The notes beneath the pieces are model-generated. The model was not told the DNA's origin, did not search any database, and saw only the letters and a program-made list of their open reading frames with translations. The position numbers were made by a program, and so were the translations under genes. From Sulfotelmatobacter sp963788225 (GTDB lineage: Bacteria > Acidobacteriota > Terriglobia > Terriglobales > Acidobacteriaceae): 64,000 bases of DNA. The stretch spans positions 1,488,001 through 1,552,000 of the forward strand of contig CAWBGI010000002.1 in the NCBI GenBank assembly GCA_963788225.1, in the 5' to 3' direction. Below are positions 1 to 9,517 of this stretch, piece after piece; the first letter of the stretch is position 1; each line of letters opens with the position of its first letter.

Positions 1-1779
1 ATGGCTTGCGGGCAGGTATATCGTCCCGTGGTCATTCCTTGCTCGTCGGGAAATGTTCCTGGATGCCCACCGCAGCCGCCTCCCACTCCAGCCAGTTTTC
101 ATGCGGTGTTTGGCATTAGCGCCAATGTCCCCGCCTACCCCGGCTGGGCCACGCAGATCGACGTTTCTGGAGATACCATCCTCGCGGAAACTCCCATCAA
201 CGGTCCCGATGCGCCCCAGGGCAGCGGCCAAACCCCCACTCACGCGGCCGTTCTTCCTAACAATGCGCGATTGTTCGTCGCGAGTGCGGGCACTGTCTCG
301 GGTGGGGTCGATGGTGTCTTGTCGTTTTCGCCTGAATTCCAATCCACCGTCTCGACGGGTTTTGGCCCGGTGTCTGCCGTCAATTTGTATGTTCCAATAG
401 CCAGCCAGACATCAAGCATCACGGCGATCAGCGAGTCCGGCAATCAAGTCACGGTCACGCTCAGTGCACCCTTCGGCAACGTCACGGCTGGATACTCCAT
501 CAGCATTACGGGCACAAACCCAACTACAAGCGGATACAACGGCACGTTCCCAATCAACTCAATCAGCGGGACCACCGTTACCTATGTCGATGCGATCACC
601 GGTTTAACTGCGTGCGGCCCAACGGTGATGGATAACCCCTGCCCCGCCACTGCGGCCGCATCGATCCCGCCGCAGCCGGTCTTCCTCAACAGCACTCAGA
701 ACACCGCCATGTTTGTGGCGAACTACAACACCAACTCGGTTTCGGCGATTAACACACAAACCAACTCCGTCACCAATAGCGTCACCGTGGGCGTGCATCC
801 GGTCAGCCTGGCCGAGACTCCGAATGGCTTCAAGCTCTACGTGGCCAATCAAGGGGACAATTCCGTCAGCACCCTGAACACCACGACCCTGGCTGCGAAC
901 ACTGCGACCGGGCTGGTTGCGGGCTTCACCGGGATAGCCCCGGTTTGGGTTGTGGCTCGTGGCGACAGCCAGAAAGTCTACGTGCTCACGCAAGGGGACG
1001 GGCAACTGGTTACGATCGATGTCGCCTCAGATATGGTCGTCTGTGCACCGGCTCCGCTTCCCTGTAGCCCTTCGGTGGGTGCCGGAGCCAACTTCATCTT
1101 CTTTGATCGAAACCTGAACCGGCTTTACGTGACGAATCCTGCGACCAGCATGGTCTACGTGTTTTCCGATACCGACGGCGCCAGCGACACTCCTGTGCAA
1201 CTGGCGGCGATCTCGTTCGCGGCGGGCTCGGCTATGTGTCCCTTGGGATGCGCGCCCACTTCGGTGACGGCTTTGCAGGATGGCAGCCGGTTTTATGTGG
1301 CGAGCTACCAGACAGCGACATCGTGCCCGGACCCATTCATAGGCACGGCTTTTCCCTGCGTGATCCCTGGCCTCACCGTATTTGATGCCCTTAGCATCAC
1401 GCCGAAGATCACTCCGGCCCTGACTTTGCTGACTGATCCACCATTCCAGGCGGATATATCTACCAATCAGTATCAATATGCCGTGCCGCCGGTCGCTGCT
1501 TGCGCTTCGCCTGTCTTGCCCGCGCTCTACACGCCTGGGGCTACGCGCTTCCGCGTATTTACGGCTGCCTCAGTAGATAGCAGCCACGTCTACGTGAGTA
1601 TGTGCGATGCCAACGCCATCGCCGACATCAATACCACCGACAGCAATACGAACAACTTGGGCGGGAGCGGCACTCCCGCCGATTCGCTGGTCACCGACCT
1701 GCCTGCGCCTTATGCCGGCGCTTCCGCAAACTCCGGCGCACCGTTGCAGAACCCAATCTTTATGCTGACCGGGCAATAG
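1..1779 (+). CDS. YVTN/beta-propeller surface lipoprotein, 5' end cut by window
   Basis: The frame is open from the first base. The first residues, MACGQVYRP, look like the end of a lipobox around a lipidated Cys, so the true start and signal peptide lie upstream and this is a 3' fragment of 592 residues. Blades such as MFVANYNTNSVSAINT and LYVANQGDNSVSTLNT recur and resemble the YVTN repeat of YncE-like propellers. Several Cys-Pro pairs and a strongly Ser/Thr/Asn-rich composition fit an exported protein. Such proteins are common on acidobacterial cell surfaces, and ligand and function are unknown. The family is inferred from the repeat pattern. The next gene begins 78 bases downstream on the same strand. 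Confidence 0.7.
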   Translation: MACGQVYRPVVIPCSSGNVPGCPPQPPPTPASFHAVFGISANVPAYPGWATQIDVSGDTILAETPINGPDAPQGSGQTPTHAAVLPNNARLFVASAGTVSGGVDGVLSFSPEFQSTVSTGFGPVSAVNLYVPIASQTSSITAISESGNQVTVTLSAPFGNVTAGYSISITGTNPTTSGYNGTFPINSISGTTVTYVDAITGLTACGPTVMDNPCPATAAASIPPQPVFLNSTQNTAMFVANYNTNSVSAINTQTNSVTNSVTVGVHPVSLAETPNGFKLYVANQGDNSVSTLNTTTLAANTATGLVAGFTGIAPVWVVARGDSQKVYVLTQGDGQLVTIDVASDMVVCAPAPLPCSPSVGAGANFIFFDRNLNRLYVTNPATSMVYVFSDTDGASDTPVQLAAISFAAGSAMCPLGCAPTSVTALQDGSRFYVASYQTATSCPDPFIGTAFPCVIPGLTVFDALSITPKITPALTLLTDPPFQADISTNQYQYAVPPVAACASPVLPALYTPGATRFRVFTAASVDSSHVYVSMCDANAIADINTTDSNTNNLGGSGTPADSLVTDLPAPYAGASANSGAPLQNPIFMLTGQ

Positions 1780-1857
1780 TTGGGACGCTTATAAGCAGGG
1801 ACGGTGGAATGGGCGAACGTTTACAGCCTCACCGGAGGGGCGGACGGGGGATGCAGA

Positions 1858-3330
1858 ATGAATCGAATCCTTTCGACCCTTGCGTTGGTGGTTGCTCTCA
1901 GCACCGCCGCTTTTGGCCGCGACGCAGGCATCAAGCGGCTGGATGACAGCACCATCAGTCCTGCGGAAATTGACCAAACGGTCTCGCGGCTCATGAGCGC
2001 AGCCGAGGTGACCGGCGCCGGCATTGCCATCTTCAACAATGGCAAGATCGTTTACGAAAAGGCTTACGGCTTCCGCGACAAAGAACATAACTTGCCTTTG
2101 ACGGTCGATTCGGTAATGTCCGCGGCGTCGTTTTCGAAAGTGGCCTTCGCCTACATGGTGATGCAACTCGTGGATGAAGGTGTTCTCGATCTCGATAAGC
2201 CGATCTATCAGTACCTTCCCAAGCCGCTCCCTGAGTATCCCAACTATGCCGACCTTGCCAATGACGCGCGTTACAAGCTGATCACCGCTCGAATGCTGTT
2301 GAGTCATACGGCTGGGTTTGCTAATTACCGCGCGTTCGAGGACGACCGCAAGCTGAAGATTCATTTCACGCCTGGCTCGCGGTTTGCCTATTCGGGTGAA
2401 GGGATCTTGCTGCTGCAAATGGTGGTCGAGACGGTCACAAAAAAGCCTCTTGATGAGCTGATGCAGGAACGGGTCTTTGGTCCTCTGGGCATGACCCGCA
2501 CCAGCATGGTCTGGCAGCAGCGCTTTGAGAGCGATTACGCCAACGGTTATGACGAGTACGGGCGTTCACTGGGACCGCAGAGACGCACGCATGCCGATGC
2601 GGCCGGTTCAATGCAGACCACCGTTTCTGATTTTGCCCGTTTCATGCAAGCGGTGATGGCAGGGAAGCGGCTGAACCCCAAGACCCGCGAGATGATGCTC
2701 AGCCCGCAAATCGCTATCAACTCGAAGCGCGAATTTCCTTCCCTGAACCATGAGACCACGGACGAATACAAAAGCATCCGCCTGAGCTACGGCCTTGGCT
2801 GGGGCCTGTTCTGGACTCCATACGGAAAGGCGTTTTTCAAAGAAGGGCACGACGTTGGTTGGAGAAACTACACCGTCTGCTTCGACGGGCCAAAGACAGC
2901 GATCGTGATTATGACCAACAGCGGGAACGGAGAGGGAATTTTCCTTCCGTTATTGGAGAGCCTGCTCAAGGACACATACACGCCCGCGTGGGAAGGCTAC
3001 ACGCCTTACGACAAACTGCCGCCGCGGCCGCCGCTCAAACAGCATAAGCAAGTTGCCGTGGATGCGAACGTTCTTCGCCGTTACGTCGGACGCTACCAGA
3101 TACCGCCGGAAGTTGCCCCAAACATAGTTCTTACCGTGCGCTGGGAGGGCAATCATCTGACGGTGCAGGAGAATGATGAACCGAAACAGGAGTTGCTGCC
3201 GGAGAGTCCAACCCAGTTTTATACGATCGCTGAAGATGTTTACACATTCGAAACCGATGCGCAGGGGCGCGTCACGCGGATGGTGCTGCACGCGGATGGA
3301 AAAGACATCCCGGCCAAGCCGGTAAAGTGA
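1858..3330 (+). CDS. Serine hydrolase, class C beta-lactamase / penicillin-binding-protein fold
   Basis: The predicted protein has 490 residues. I chose the ATG at 1858 over an in-frame ATG at 1804 because a purine-rich ribosome site precedes it and it begins a clean signal peptide (MNRILSTLALVVALSTAAFG). The nucleophile motif SxxK is S91-F-S-K94, a Tyr motif appears as YSGEG near residue 182, and HDVGW may stand in for the third (KTG-like) motif. The C-terminal ~100 residues form a separate beta-rich tail, as in many acidobacterial members. The family covers beta-lactamases, D-aminopeptidases and esterases. The substrate cannot be read from sequence, and a periplasmic location is inferred from the signal peptide. 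Confidence 0.85.
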   Translation: MNRILSTLALVVALSTAAFGRDAGIKRLDDSTISPAEIDQTVSRLMSAAEVTGAGIAIFNNGKIVYEKAYGFRDKEHNLPLTVDSVMSAASFSKVAFAYMVMQLVDEGVLDLDKPIYQYLPKPLPEYPNYADLANDARYKLITARMLLSHTAGFANYRAFEDDRKLKIHFTPGSRFAYSGEGILLLQMVVETVTKKPLDELMQERVFGPLGMTRTSMVWQQRFESDYANGYDEYGRSLGPQRRTHADAAGSMQTTVSDFARFMQAVMAGKRLNPKTREMMLSPQIAINSKREFPSLNHETTDEYKSIRLSYGLGWGLFWTPYGKAFFKEGHDVGWRNYTVCFDGPKTAIVIMTNSGNGEGIFLPLLESLLKDTYTPAWEGYTPYDKLPPRPPLKQHKQVAVDANVLRRYVGRYQIPPEVAPNIVLTVRWEGNHLTVQENDEPKQELLPESPTQFYTIAEDVYTFETDAQGRVTRMVLHADGKDIPAKPVK

Positions 3331-3396
3331 TCGAGATCTCGCGTGGCCCATTTGCCCGCCGCGCTAGCCGAACAGCCCGCCGGCTCTGAAACTTCT

Positions 3397-4650
3397 CTAG
3401 CTGCGGACCGCTGCTTCTTCCTTCACAACTTCTCTCGCCGCGTAGTGTGAGTCCACATACTCATCGAGGATCTCGATGAACTCCGCCACGATGCGATCGC
3501 CCTTGAGCGTGGTGAACAGGCGTCCATCCACGTAGACTGGGGCCTTCGGTTCCTCAAACGTTCCTGGCAGCGAGATGCCGATGTTGGCGTGCTTCGATTC
3601 GCCGGGGCCGTTGACCACGCAGCCCATCACGGCCAGCTTCATTTCTTCCACTCCTACGTAGCGGCCCTTCCAGCTTGGCATCTGCTCGCGTAGGTAAGTT
3701 TGGATCTGCTCGGCCATTTCCTGGAAGAAGGTGCTGGTGGTGCGTCCACAGCCGGGGCAGGCTGTGACTTGCGGCGTGAAGCTGCGAAGGCCCATGGATT
3801 GCAGAATCTGCTGCGCCACGCGAACTTCTTCAGTGCGGTCGCCACCCGGCGCAGGCGTAAGCGAGACGCGGATCGTGTCGCCAATGCCCTCCTGCAACAA
3901 GACTCCCATGGCCGCGCTCGACGCGACCACGCCCTTCGCTCCCATGCCGGCCTCCGTCAGGCCTAGATGCAGCGGGTAGTCGCAGCGCACGGCCAGCGCG
4001 CGGTAGACATCGATCAGATCCTGCACTCCGCTGACTTTCGCGCTCAAGATGATCTGGTTGGGGCGCAGGCCGAATTTCTGCGCCAGATCGGCGGAGTTCA
4101 GCGCGCTCACCACCATCGCTTCCATGGTGACTTCACGTGCGTCTTTCGGCTCGTCGAGGCGCGAGTTCTCGTCCATCATGCGCGTGAGCAGTACCTGATC
4201 CAGCGAGCCCCAGTTCACGCCGATGCGCACCGGCTTTTGGTACTTCACCGCCACTTCGATCATGGTGCGAAAGTTCGAATCGCCGGTTTTGCCGATGCTC
4301 GCGTTGCCCGGGTTGATACGGTACTTGGCGAGATCGCGGGCACACTCGGGATACTTGGTGAGCAGCACGTGGCCGTTGTAATGGAAGTCGCCGATGATGG
4401 GCACGCGCACGCCCTGCTTGTCGAGTTCCTCAACGATGCGAGGAACGGCGGCGGCGGCCTCTTCGTTGTTGACGGTGACGCGCACCAACTCTGAGCCGGC
4501 CCGAGCCAGGGCGGCACACTGCTGGACGGTCGAGGGGATGTCGGCCGTGTCAGTGTTGGTCATGGATTGCACCGCAACTGGTGCATCCGACCCGACGCGG
4601 ACTCCGCCGACAAGGACGGTGACGGTCTTCCTGCGGGGAATCATGGCCAT
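3397..4650 (-). CDS. ispG: 4-hydroxy-3-methylbut-2-en-1-yl diphosphate synthase (IspG/GcpE)
   Basis: The enzyme converts 2-C-methylerythritol 2,4-cyclodiphosphate to HMBPP, the penultimate step of the MEP isoprenoid pathway, using a 4Fe-4S cluster. The 417-residue protein carries the family start motif VAVQSMTNTDT, the cluster ligands in CPGCGRT and GCVVNGPGE, and the conserved NIGISLPG stretch. The length suits the bacterial two-domain form. MIPRRKT, two codons inside, is an alternative start. It diverges from the tetR gene, and dxr of the same pathway lies about 5 kb away on the same strand. The identification rests on several diagnostic motifs. Confidence 0.97.
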   Translation of the reverse strand: MAMIPRRKTVTVLVGGVRVGSDAPVAVQSMTNTDTADIPSTVQQCAALARAGSELVRVTVNNEEAAAAVPRIVEELDKQGVRVPIIGDFHYNGHVLLTKYPECARDLAKYRINPGNASIGKTGDSNFRTMIEVAVKYQKPVRIGVNWGSLDQVLLTRMMDENSRLDEPKDAREVTMEAMVVSALNSADLAQKFGLRPNQIILSAKVSGVQDLIDVYRALAVRCDYPLHLGLTEAGMGAKGVVASSAAMGVLLQEGIGDTIRVSLTPAPGGDRTEEVRVAQQILQSMGLRSFTPQVTACPGCGRTTSTFFQEMAEQIQTYLREQMPSWKGRYVGVEEMKLAVMGCVVNGPGESKHANIGISLPGTFEEPKAPVYVDGRLFTTLKGDRIVAEFIEILDEYVDSHYAAREVVKEEAAVRS

Positions 4651-4684
4651 GGAAAATACTATTTTAGCATGCGGAAACTATCTC

Positions 4685-4713
4685 TTGACAAAATGAACGA
4701 TGTTCAGTATTAT
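4685..4713 (+). promoter_or_regulatory. Sigma-70 promoter of the tetR-lnt-like operon
   Basis: A consensus -35 box TTGACA (4685-4690) is followed after exactly 17 bases by TATTAT (4708-4713), one mismatch from the -10 consensus. Transcription should begin near 4720, leaving only about 11 bases before the ATG at 4731. No Shine-Dalgarno sequence is visible there, so the message would be nearly leaderless. Confidence 0.75.
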
Positions 4714-4725
4714 GAACATCGTTCA
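4694..4725. promoter_or_regulatory. Perfect inverted repeat, likely TetR autoregulatory operator
   Basis: TGAACGATGTTC at 4694-4705 is exactly the reverse complement of GAACATCGTTCA at 4714-4725, with an 8-base spacer that contains most of the -10 box. The palindrome covers the spacer, the -10 and the predicted start of transcription. A bound repressor dimer would therefore block polymerase. Binding by the adjacent TetR protein is inferred from position and symmetry. Confidence 0.8.
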
Positions 4726-4730
4726 CCTGT

Positions 4731-5381
4731 ATGAGCGCAATATCCCGCCGCCGGAAACATAAAGAGGAGCTGCGCAGGGTAATTCTGGATGCCGCCCGAG
4801 AGATCTTCGTCCGCCACGGGTATGAGAGCTTCTCCATGCGGAAGCTGGCGCAGAAGATCGAGTATTCGCCCGGCAGTGTCTATCTGCACTTCAAGAATAA
4901 AGAAGAGTTGTTCGAGTGCCTCGTGGACGAAAGTTTCGCGCGCCTGCTGAAAACCCTGTCGGCCCTGCGGAACGGGAACGAACTGCAGGATCCGCTCGCA
5001 GAACTCAAGAAGGGCATGCGGGCCTATGTGGAGTTCGGGCTGCGCAACCCAAACGACTACCGTTTTGCCTTCATGCTAAGGCCCCCGATGGAGAAGCGTC
5101 CCTACAAAGTGCATGGGGCATTTGAGGCGCTTCGCTATATGGTGGGGCGTTGTGTGAATGAAAAGCGCTTTCGTGCGGTCGATGTGGAAACCACAAGTCA
5201 GGCCCTGTGGGCATCGGTTCACGGCATTACTTCATTGCTGATCCAGAGACCGGCATTTCCCTGGGTACCGAAAAAGGAATTGATCGCGCAGATAATCGAC
5301 ACCGCCGTCGACAGCCTGACGGCGTCACCGCGAGCATCGGCAGAGGCGGGAGGGCAGCATGCAAACATCGGCAGCGTATGA
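4731..5381 (+). CDS. TetR/AcrR family transcriptional regulator
   Basis: The protein has 216 residues. The N-terminal helix-turn-helix segment runs from about residue 15 to 60 (ILDAAREIFVRHGYESFSMRK followed by PGSVYLHFKNKEELF), which is the classic TetR pattern. The remaining helices form the ligand-binding and dimerisation part. A palindrome directly upstream suggests autorepression. The 3' end overlaps the next gene by 23 bases, so the two are probably co-transcribed and translationally linked. The context implies that it controls the Lnt-like acyltransferase. The ligand is unknown. Confidence 0.93.
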   Translation: MSAISRRRKHKEELRRVILDAAREIFVRHGYESFSMRKLAQKIEYSPGSVYLHFKNKEELFECLVDESFARLLKTLSALRNGNELQDPLAELKKGMRAYVEFGLRNPNDYRFAFMLRPPMEKRPYKVHGAFEALRYMVGRCVNEKRFRAVDVETTSQALWASVHGITSLLIQRPAFPWVPKKELIAQIIDTAVDSLTASPRASAEAGGQHANIGSV

Positions 5382-6909
5382 AGAATCCCACCTGAAAGAG
5401 TTGCCGCGCCCGGCAGACCGGCCTGCCCGCACGGCATCGCGCTCGTGGATTTGGCTGGCAATCGCGGCAGTGCTGCTTTTGTTTTCCAACGGAGCGAACA
5501 ATATTCCCCTAGCCGGGTGGCTGTCGCCAGTGTTTATGCTGCGATTTGTACGCGGTCAGAGTCTCAAAGTGGGCCTGCCAGTCGCCTACGTTCTGTTGGT
5601 CGCGGCATTTACGTTTCAGTTCCGGGGAATGGTGCCCATCCCGGGGGTTGCGTATTACATCTTTCTCGTGGTGTGGGGGATTCCGCTGGTTTTGCCGTAC
5701 ATCATTGACCGGCTGCTAACGCGCCGGCTCAGCGGCTTAAGGGCATCTCTGGTGTTTCCAGCCGCATGGGCCGCGACCGAGTACGTCTTGTCGCGAGGGC
5801 CGTATGCGACCTGGGGATCGGCTGCATATTCACAATACGGGAGCTTGGCGTTTCTTCAGATTCTCTCCGTGACCGGCATGTGGGGCATCACATTCCTGAT
5901 TGGCTGGTTCGCGGCCGTGTGCAACTGGCTATGGGAAGAAGGACTCGATTCCACGCGCGCACGTGCAGGAGCCTGGCTGTGCGTGGGAGCGATTGCTGTG
6001 GTGACGCTGCTGGGCGGCGTCCGCATGGCGCTGTTTCCACCGTCTTCACAGACCGCGCGTGTGGCCTCAATTTCCAAGAGAAAAGTAGAGCCGGAACTCA
6101 GCGACGCCGTTTCAGAACGAATGTTTGAGGGCAAAGCCACGAGCGAGGACATGGACGCGATCCAACGCTGGTCCACGGCTATGCAAGACGACTTACTGTC
6201 GCGAGCGGAACGGGAGATGCAATCGGGTGCCAAGGTTGTGTTCTGGGGCGAGGCCAATGCCCCCGTTCTGAAGGAAGGTGAAGCCGCATTCGTCGCGCGC
6301 GGCGGCGACATGGCCGCGAAGTATCACGTCTATCTCGGCATGGCGCTGGGCGTGTGGAACAAGAGCCAGACCCCGTCTCTGGAGAACAAGCTGGTTTTGA
6401 TCCAGCCCAACGGGCAGGTGGCCTGGGAGTACAACAAAGCGAGGCCAGTGCCGGGTCCCGAGGCCGTTATGCAGGTGCCGGGGGACGGCAAGTTGCGAGC
6501 CTTGGATACTCCCTACGGACGGTTGAGTTCGATCATCTGCTTCGATGGAGACTTTCCGCAATTGCTGGCCCAAGCAGGAGCGTTGCGGGCCGACGTGATG
6601 CTTGATCCCTCAAATGATTGGAGGGCGATTGACCCGTGGCACACCCAGATGGCGAGCTTCCGCGCCATCGAGCAAGGCTTCAACCTGATTCGGCAAACCA
6701 GTGGGGGACTCTCGGCCGCGTTCGACTACCAGGGCCGAAGGTTAGCGGCCATGGATCACTACCAGACCACCGACTACGCCATGGTTTCCCAGGTTCCGAC
6801 CAGAGGCATTAGGACCATCTATTCACGGCTTGGGGACGGGTTTGCCTGGCTCTGCCTGGCAGGACTGGCGGGGCTGACCGTCCTGTCGTTGCGCAAGAAG
6901 CGCGCCTGA
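5359..6909 (+). CDS. lnt: Apolipoprotein N-acyltransferase (Lnt)-like membrane nitrilase-fold protein
   Basis: The 516-residue protein has about six hydrophobic segments in its first 230 residues, then a carbon-nitrogen hydrolase domain, and a last membrane helix near residue 495. The catalytic triad expected for Lnt can be placed as E298 (FWGE), K360 (YNKARPVPGPE) and C394 (IICFDGDFP). These correspond to E267, K335 and C387 of the E. coli enzyme. Lnt adds the third acyl chain to lipoproteins from phospholipid. The start overlaps tetR by 23 bases, so this copy appears to be regulated, which is unusual for a housekeeping lnt. It may be a specialised paralogue. Confidence 0.8.
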   Translation: MQTSAAYEESHLKELPRPADRPARTASRSWIWLAIAAVLLLFSNGANNIPLAGWLSPVFMLRFVRGQSLKVGLPVAYVLLVAAFTFQFRGMVPIPGVAYYIFLVVWGIPLVLPYIIDRLLTRRLSGLRASLVFPAAWAATEYVLSRGPYATWGSAAYSQYGSLAFLQILSVTGMWGITFLIGWFAAVCNWLWEEGLDSTRARAGAWLCVGAIAVVTLLGGVRMALFPPSSQTARVASISKRKVEPELSDAVSERMFEGKATSEDMDAIQRWSTAMQDDLLSRAEREMQSGAKVVFWGEANAPVLKEGEAAFVARGGDMAAKYHVYLGMALGVWNKSQTPSLENKLVLIQPNGQVAWEYNKARPVPGPEAVMQVPGDGKLRALDTPYGRLSSIICFDGDFPQLLAQAGALRADVMLDPSNDWRAIDPWHTQMASFRAIEQGFNLIRQTSGGLSAAFDYQGRRLAAMDHYQTTDYAMVSQVPTRGIRTIYSRLGDGFAWLCLAGLAGLTVLSLRKKRA

Positions 6910-6943
6910 CGCCAGAAGCAAACAGTGTCTGCGGAAATGCGGT

Positions 6944-8314
6944 TTACGGCAGTCTATCCATGAGCCCCGGCAACGTTTTCATCAAATCGTTGTAGATGAC
7001 CATGACCGCGAACAGGACCAGGAAAACGAATGCGGCCTGGTAGACGCGCTCTTTGATGCGCAGGCTGACGTCGCGCCGCATGAGGCCTTCGATCAAGAGA
7101 AACAGGATGACGCCACCGTCGAGAATGGGGATGGGCAGCAGGTTGATGATGCCGAGGTTCAGGCTGATGCCTGCGGTCAGCTCCAGCAGCGGCGTCCAGC
7201 CTTTTTGCTGTGCCGCATAGCCGGCATCCTGCGCGATGCCGATGGGCCCGGAAACCGCGCGCAGCGACACTTTCCCCTGCACAATCTTTTTGGCTAATTC
7301 AAGAATGAGCAGCGAGTATTTCTTGTTTTGCTCCAGCGAAAGATTCAGGGCCTGGTCGAAGGGCAACGTGGTGACCTTGGTCTCGCTTTTGGCGATGAAA
7401 CCCAGGCGATATCTCTGCTCTTTTGGATCTTCCGTCTTCGCCAGGATCGGGGTCAGGCGAAGATTCAAAGTCTGATTACCCCGAACCACGGTGAGATCGA
7501 CAGGCTTGTCCTTGGTCTGCTGCAAGCGATCGATCATGGCTTCGATGGAGGCCAGCGGCTTGCCATCCAGAGCGACAATTCTGTCGTCTTCTTTCAAACC
7601 GGCGGCGGCAGCGGGCGTATCGGCCTCGGTTTGACCGACGATGACGGGATCCTCGGGAAACCATCCCGCCGAACCCACCTTCGATGTAGTCACGGCCTGG
7701 GGCACAACGGTCTTCTGAAATACCTGATCTCCGCGCTTAACGGTGATGTTCAGTGGCTGGTTGGGACTGAGCCACACCCTGGGCTGCAGTTGTTCCCAAG
7801 TCGGGTTGTCGATGCCATCGACTTTGATGATCCGGTCGCCCGGCTGCAGGCCGGCTTTGTCCGCAGGAGAGCCGTGCTTCACGCCCTCAATCACCGCCGG
7901 TTTATCCAGAAAAACCGCGTACTCGTAATGCACCATGTAAACCGCGGTGAGCAGAAAGATGGCGAGCAGAATATTCATGGCCGGGCCGGCAATCGCGATC
8001 AGGAAGCGGTGCCAGCGGGGGTGCGACATGAATTCGGCCGGGTCGCCGGTGCGCTCGTCCATGGGATTTTCGCCGCTCATCTTGACGTAGCCGCCGAGCG
8101 GAATGGCGCTGATGCGGTAGTCGGTGTCTCCCTTGCGAACCCCAACCAGCCGCTTGCCGAACCCAATGGAGAAAACCTCCACCCGAACCCCGAGCAGCTT
8201 GGCCACGGCATAGTGGCCGAACTCATGGATCAGGATCATGAAGCCCAGAACCACGGCGACGGCAGCGATGGCGATCAAGAAATCAGACATAAAGAAAGTG
8301 AACAACTCCCCCAT
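6944..8314 (-). CDS. rseP: RIP zinc metalloprotease RseP (site-2 protease)
   Basis: This membrane protease makes the second, intramembrane cut of anti-sigma factors and clears signal peptides. HEFGH at H30-E31-H34 provides the zinc site, and PILDGG near the C terminus supplies the third ligand. Two PDZ-like segments lie between, around residues 135-215 and 215-300. The 456-residue length matches the two-PDZ form. The ATG at 8290 (MSDFLIA) is an alternative start. It follows dxr by 12 bases, the usual order in the uppS-cdsA-dxr-rseP cluster, and so is probably the last gene of that operon. Confidence 0.95.
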   Translation of the reverse strand: MGELFTFFMSDFLIAIAAVAVVLGFMILIHEFGHYAVAKLLGVRVEVFSIGFGKRLVGVRKGDTDYRISAIPLGGYVKMSGENPMDERTGDPAEFMSHPRWHRFLIAIAGPAMNILLAIFLLTAVYMVHYEYAVFLDKPAVIEGVKHGSPADKAGLQPGDRIIKVDGIDNPTWEQLQPRVWLSPNQPLNITVKRGDQVFQKTVVPQAVTTSKVGSAGWFPEDPVIVGQTEADTPAAAAGLKEDDRIVALDGKPLASIEAMIDRLQQTKDKPVDLTVVRGNQTLNLRLTPILAKTEDPKEQRYRLGFIAKSETKVTTLPFDQALNLSLEQNKKYSLLILELAKKIVQGKVSLRAVSGPIGIAQDAGYAAQQKGWTPLLELTAGISLNLGIINLLPIPILDGGVILFLLIEGLMRRDVSLRIKERVYQAAFVFLVLFAVMVIYNDLMKTLPGLMDRLP

Positions 8315-8326
8315 TAAATTCAGCTA

Positions 8327-9517
8327 CTACACCACAGATATTACCCGCGGACGAAGGCTTTTTTTACTTACCCGTTCCTTAGCATATCGGCGAGCTTCGG
8401 TGTCGGCTTCAAGCACTTTGGCGATCGACTCCAGCTTCCCAGAATTAGATGCTGAAACCGTGTCTTCGATGATTTTAGGAATCTCGTCGAAGCCGATTCT
8501 GCCTTCAAGGAACGCGGCTACTGCGATCTCATCAGCTGCGTTCAGCGCAACCGTCTTCGCCCCGCCGGCCTCTGCCGCCTCGTACGCGAGACGCAGACAA
8601 GGGAATTTATTCATATCTGGAGGGCAAAAGTCCAGATGCCGCAGGTTACCCACCGGGAACCGCATATCCGATTGAATGCGCTCGGGATAAGTCAGGGCGT
8701 AGAGAATCGGCAGCCGCATATCGGTCACCGAAAACTGAGCAAGTATGCTGCCATCCACAAACTCCACCATGGAGTGAATTGTCGACTGCGGATGCACCAG
8801 AACTTCCACCTTGGCCGGCGGCATGTGAAACAATCTGCAAGCTTCGATGACTTCGAAACCCTTGTTCATTAACGTCGCCGAGTCGATGGTAATGCGCTTG
8901 CCCATCTTCCACGTAGGATGATTGAGCGCCTGCTCTACTGTGATGGAGCTGAACTCCGACCGCGGAGTATTCAGAAACGGTCCGCCCGAGGCCGTCAGCC
9001 AGATGCGTTCCACTTCCTCCACGCGCCCTCCGCGCAAGCACTGATGAACGGCGTTGTGCTCGCTGTCGATGGGCAACAGTGGTTTACCCTGCCGGCGCGC
9101 CTCGGTGGTGATCAACTCGCCCGCCGCAACCAGACATTCTTTGTTGGCCACGCCGACTGTCTTTCCCGCTTTCACGGCTTCGTAGGTGGCCTCAAGTCCG
9201 GCCACGCCCACGATGGCGCTCACTACGAAGTCGGCCTCGGGATGGGTTGCGACCTTTACCGTGCCGGCTGCGCCGTGCACTATTTCGATTTCATTCAGGC
9301 CTGTTTGCCTCAGCCGCGTACGTAGCACATCGGCGTCAGACTCTGCGGCTAATGAAATTATGCGGGGCCGCCAGCGGCGCGCCTGCTCGAATGCCGCCTC
9401 CAGATTGCTGCCCGCGGCCAGCGCGACAATCTGAAAGCGTTCGGGATAGCTCTCGGCCACGCTCAGCGTGCTGCGTCCGATCGAGCCAGTGGAACCCAGG
9501 ATGGAGATGCGTTTCAT
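8327..9517 (-). CDS. dxr: 1-deoxy-D-xylulose 5-phosphate reductoisomerase
   Basis: This enzyme catalyses the second MEP-pathway step, DXP to MEP, with NADPH. The 396-residue protein starts with the dinucleotide-binding motif ILGSTGSIGRSTL. It carries the active-site segments ASGGPF and TIDSATLMNKGFEVIEA, and the flexible-loop motif HPQSTIHSMVEF. Its ATG shares one base with the stop codon of the upstream phosphatase gene (TAATG), which indicates translational coupling. It sits in one operon with cdsA and rseP. Confidence 0.97.
   Translation of the reverse strand: MKRISILGSTGSIGRSTLSVAESYPERFQIVALAAGSNLEAAFEQARRWRPRIISLAAESDADVLRTRLRQTGLNEIEIVHGAAGTVKVATHPEADFVVSAIVGVAGLEATYEAVKAGKTVGVANKECLVAAGELITTEARRQGKPLLPIDSEHNAVHQCLRGGRVEEVERIWLTASGGPFLNTPRSEFSSITVEQALNHPTWKMGKRITIDSATLMNKGFEVIEACRLFHMPPAKVEVLVHPQSTIHSMVEFVDGSILAQFSVTDMRLPILYALTYPERIQSDMRFPVGNLRHLDFCPPDMNKFPCLRLAYEAAEAGGAKTVALNAADEIAVAAFLEGRIGFDEIPKIIEDTVSASNSGKLESIAKVLEADTEARRYAKERVSKKSLRPRVISVV

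Noticed and set aside
7328..8317. A 329-codon open frame on the plus strand
   Set aside because: It lies opposite rseP and its composition (Arg/Gly/His-rich) matches the complement of that gene. No domain or ribosome site supports it.
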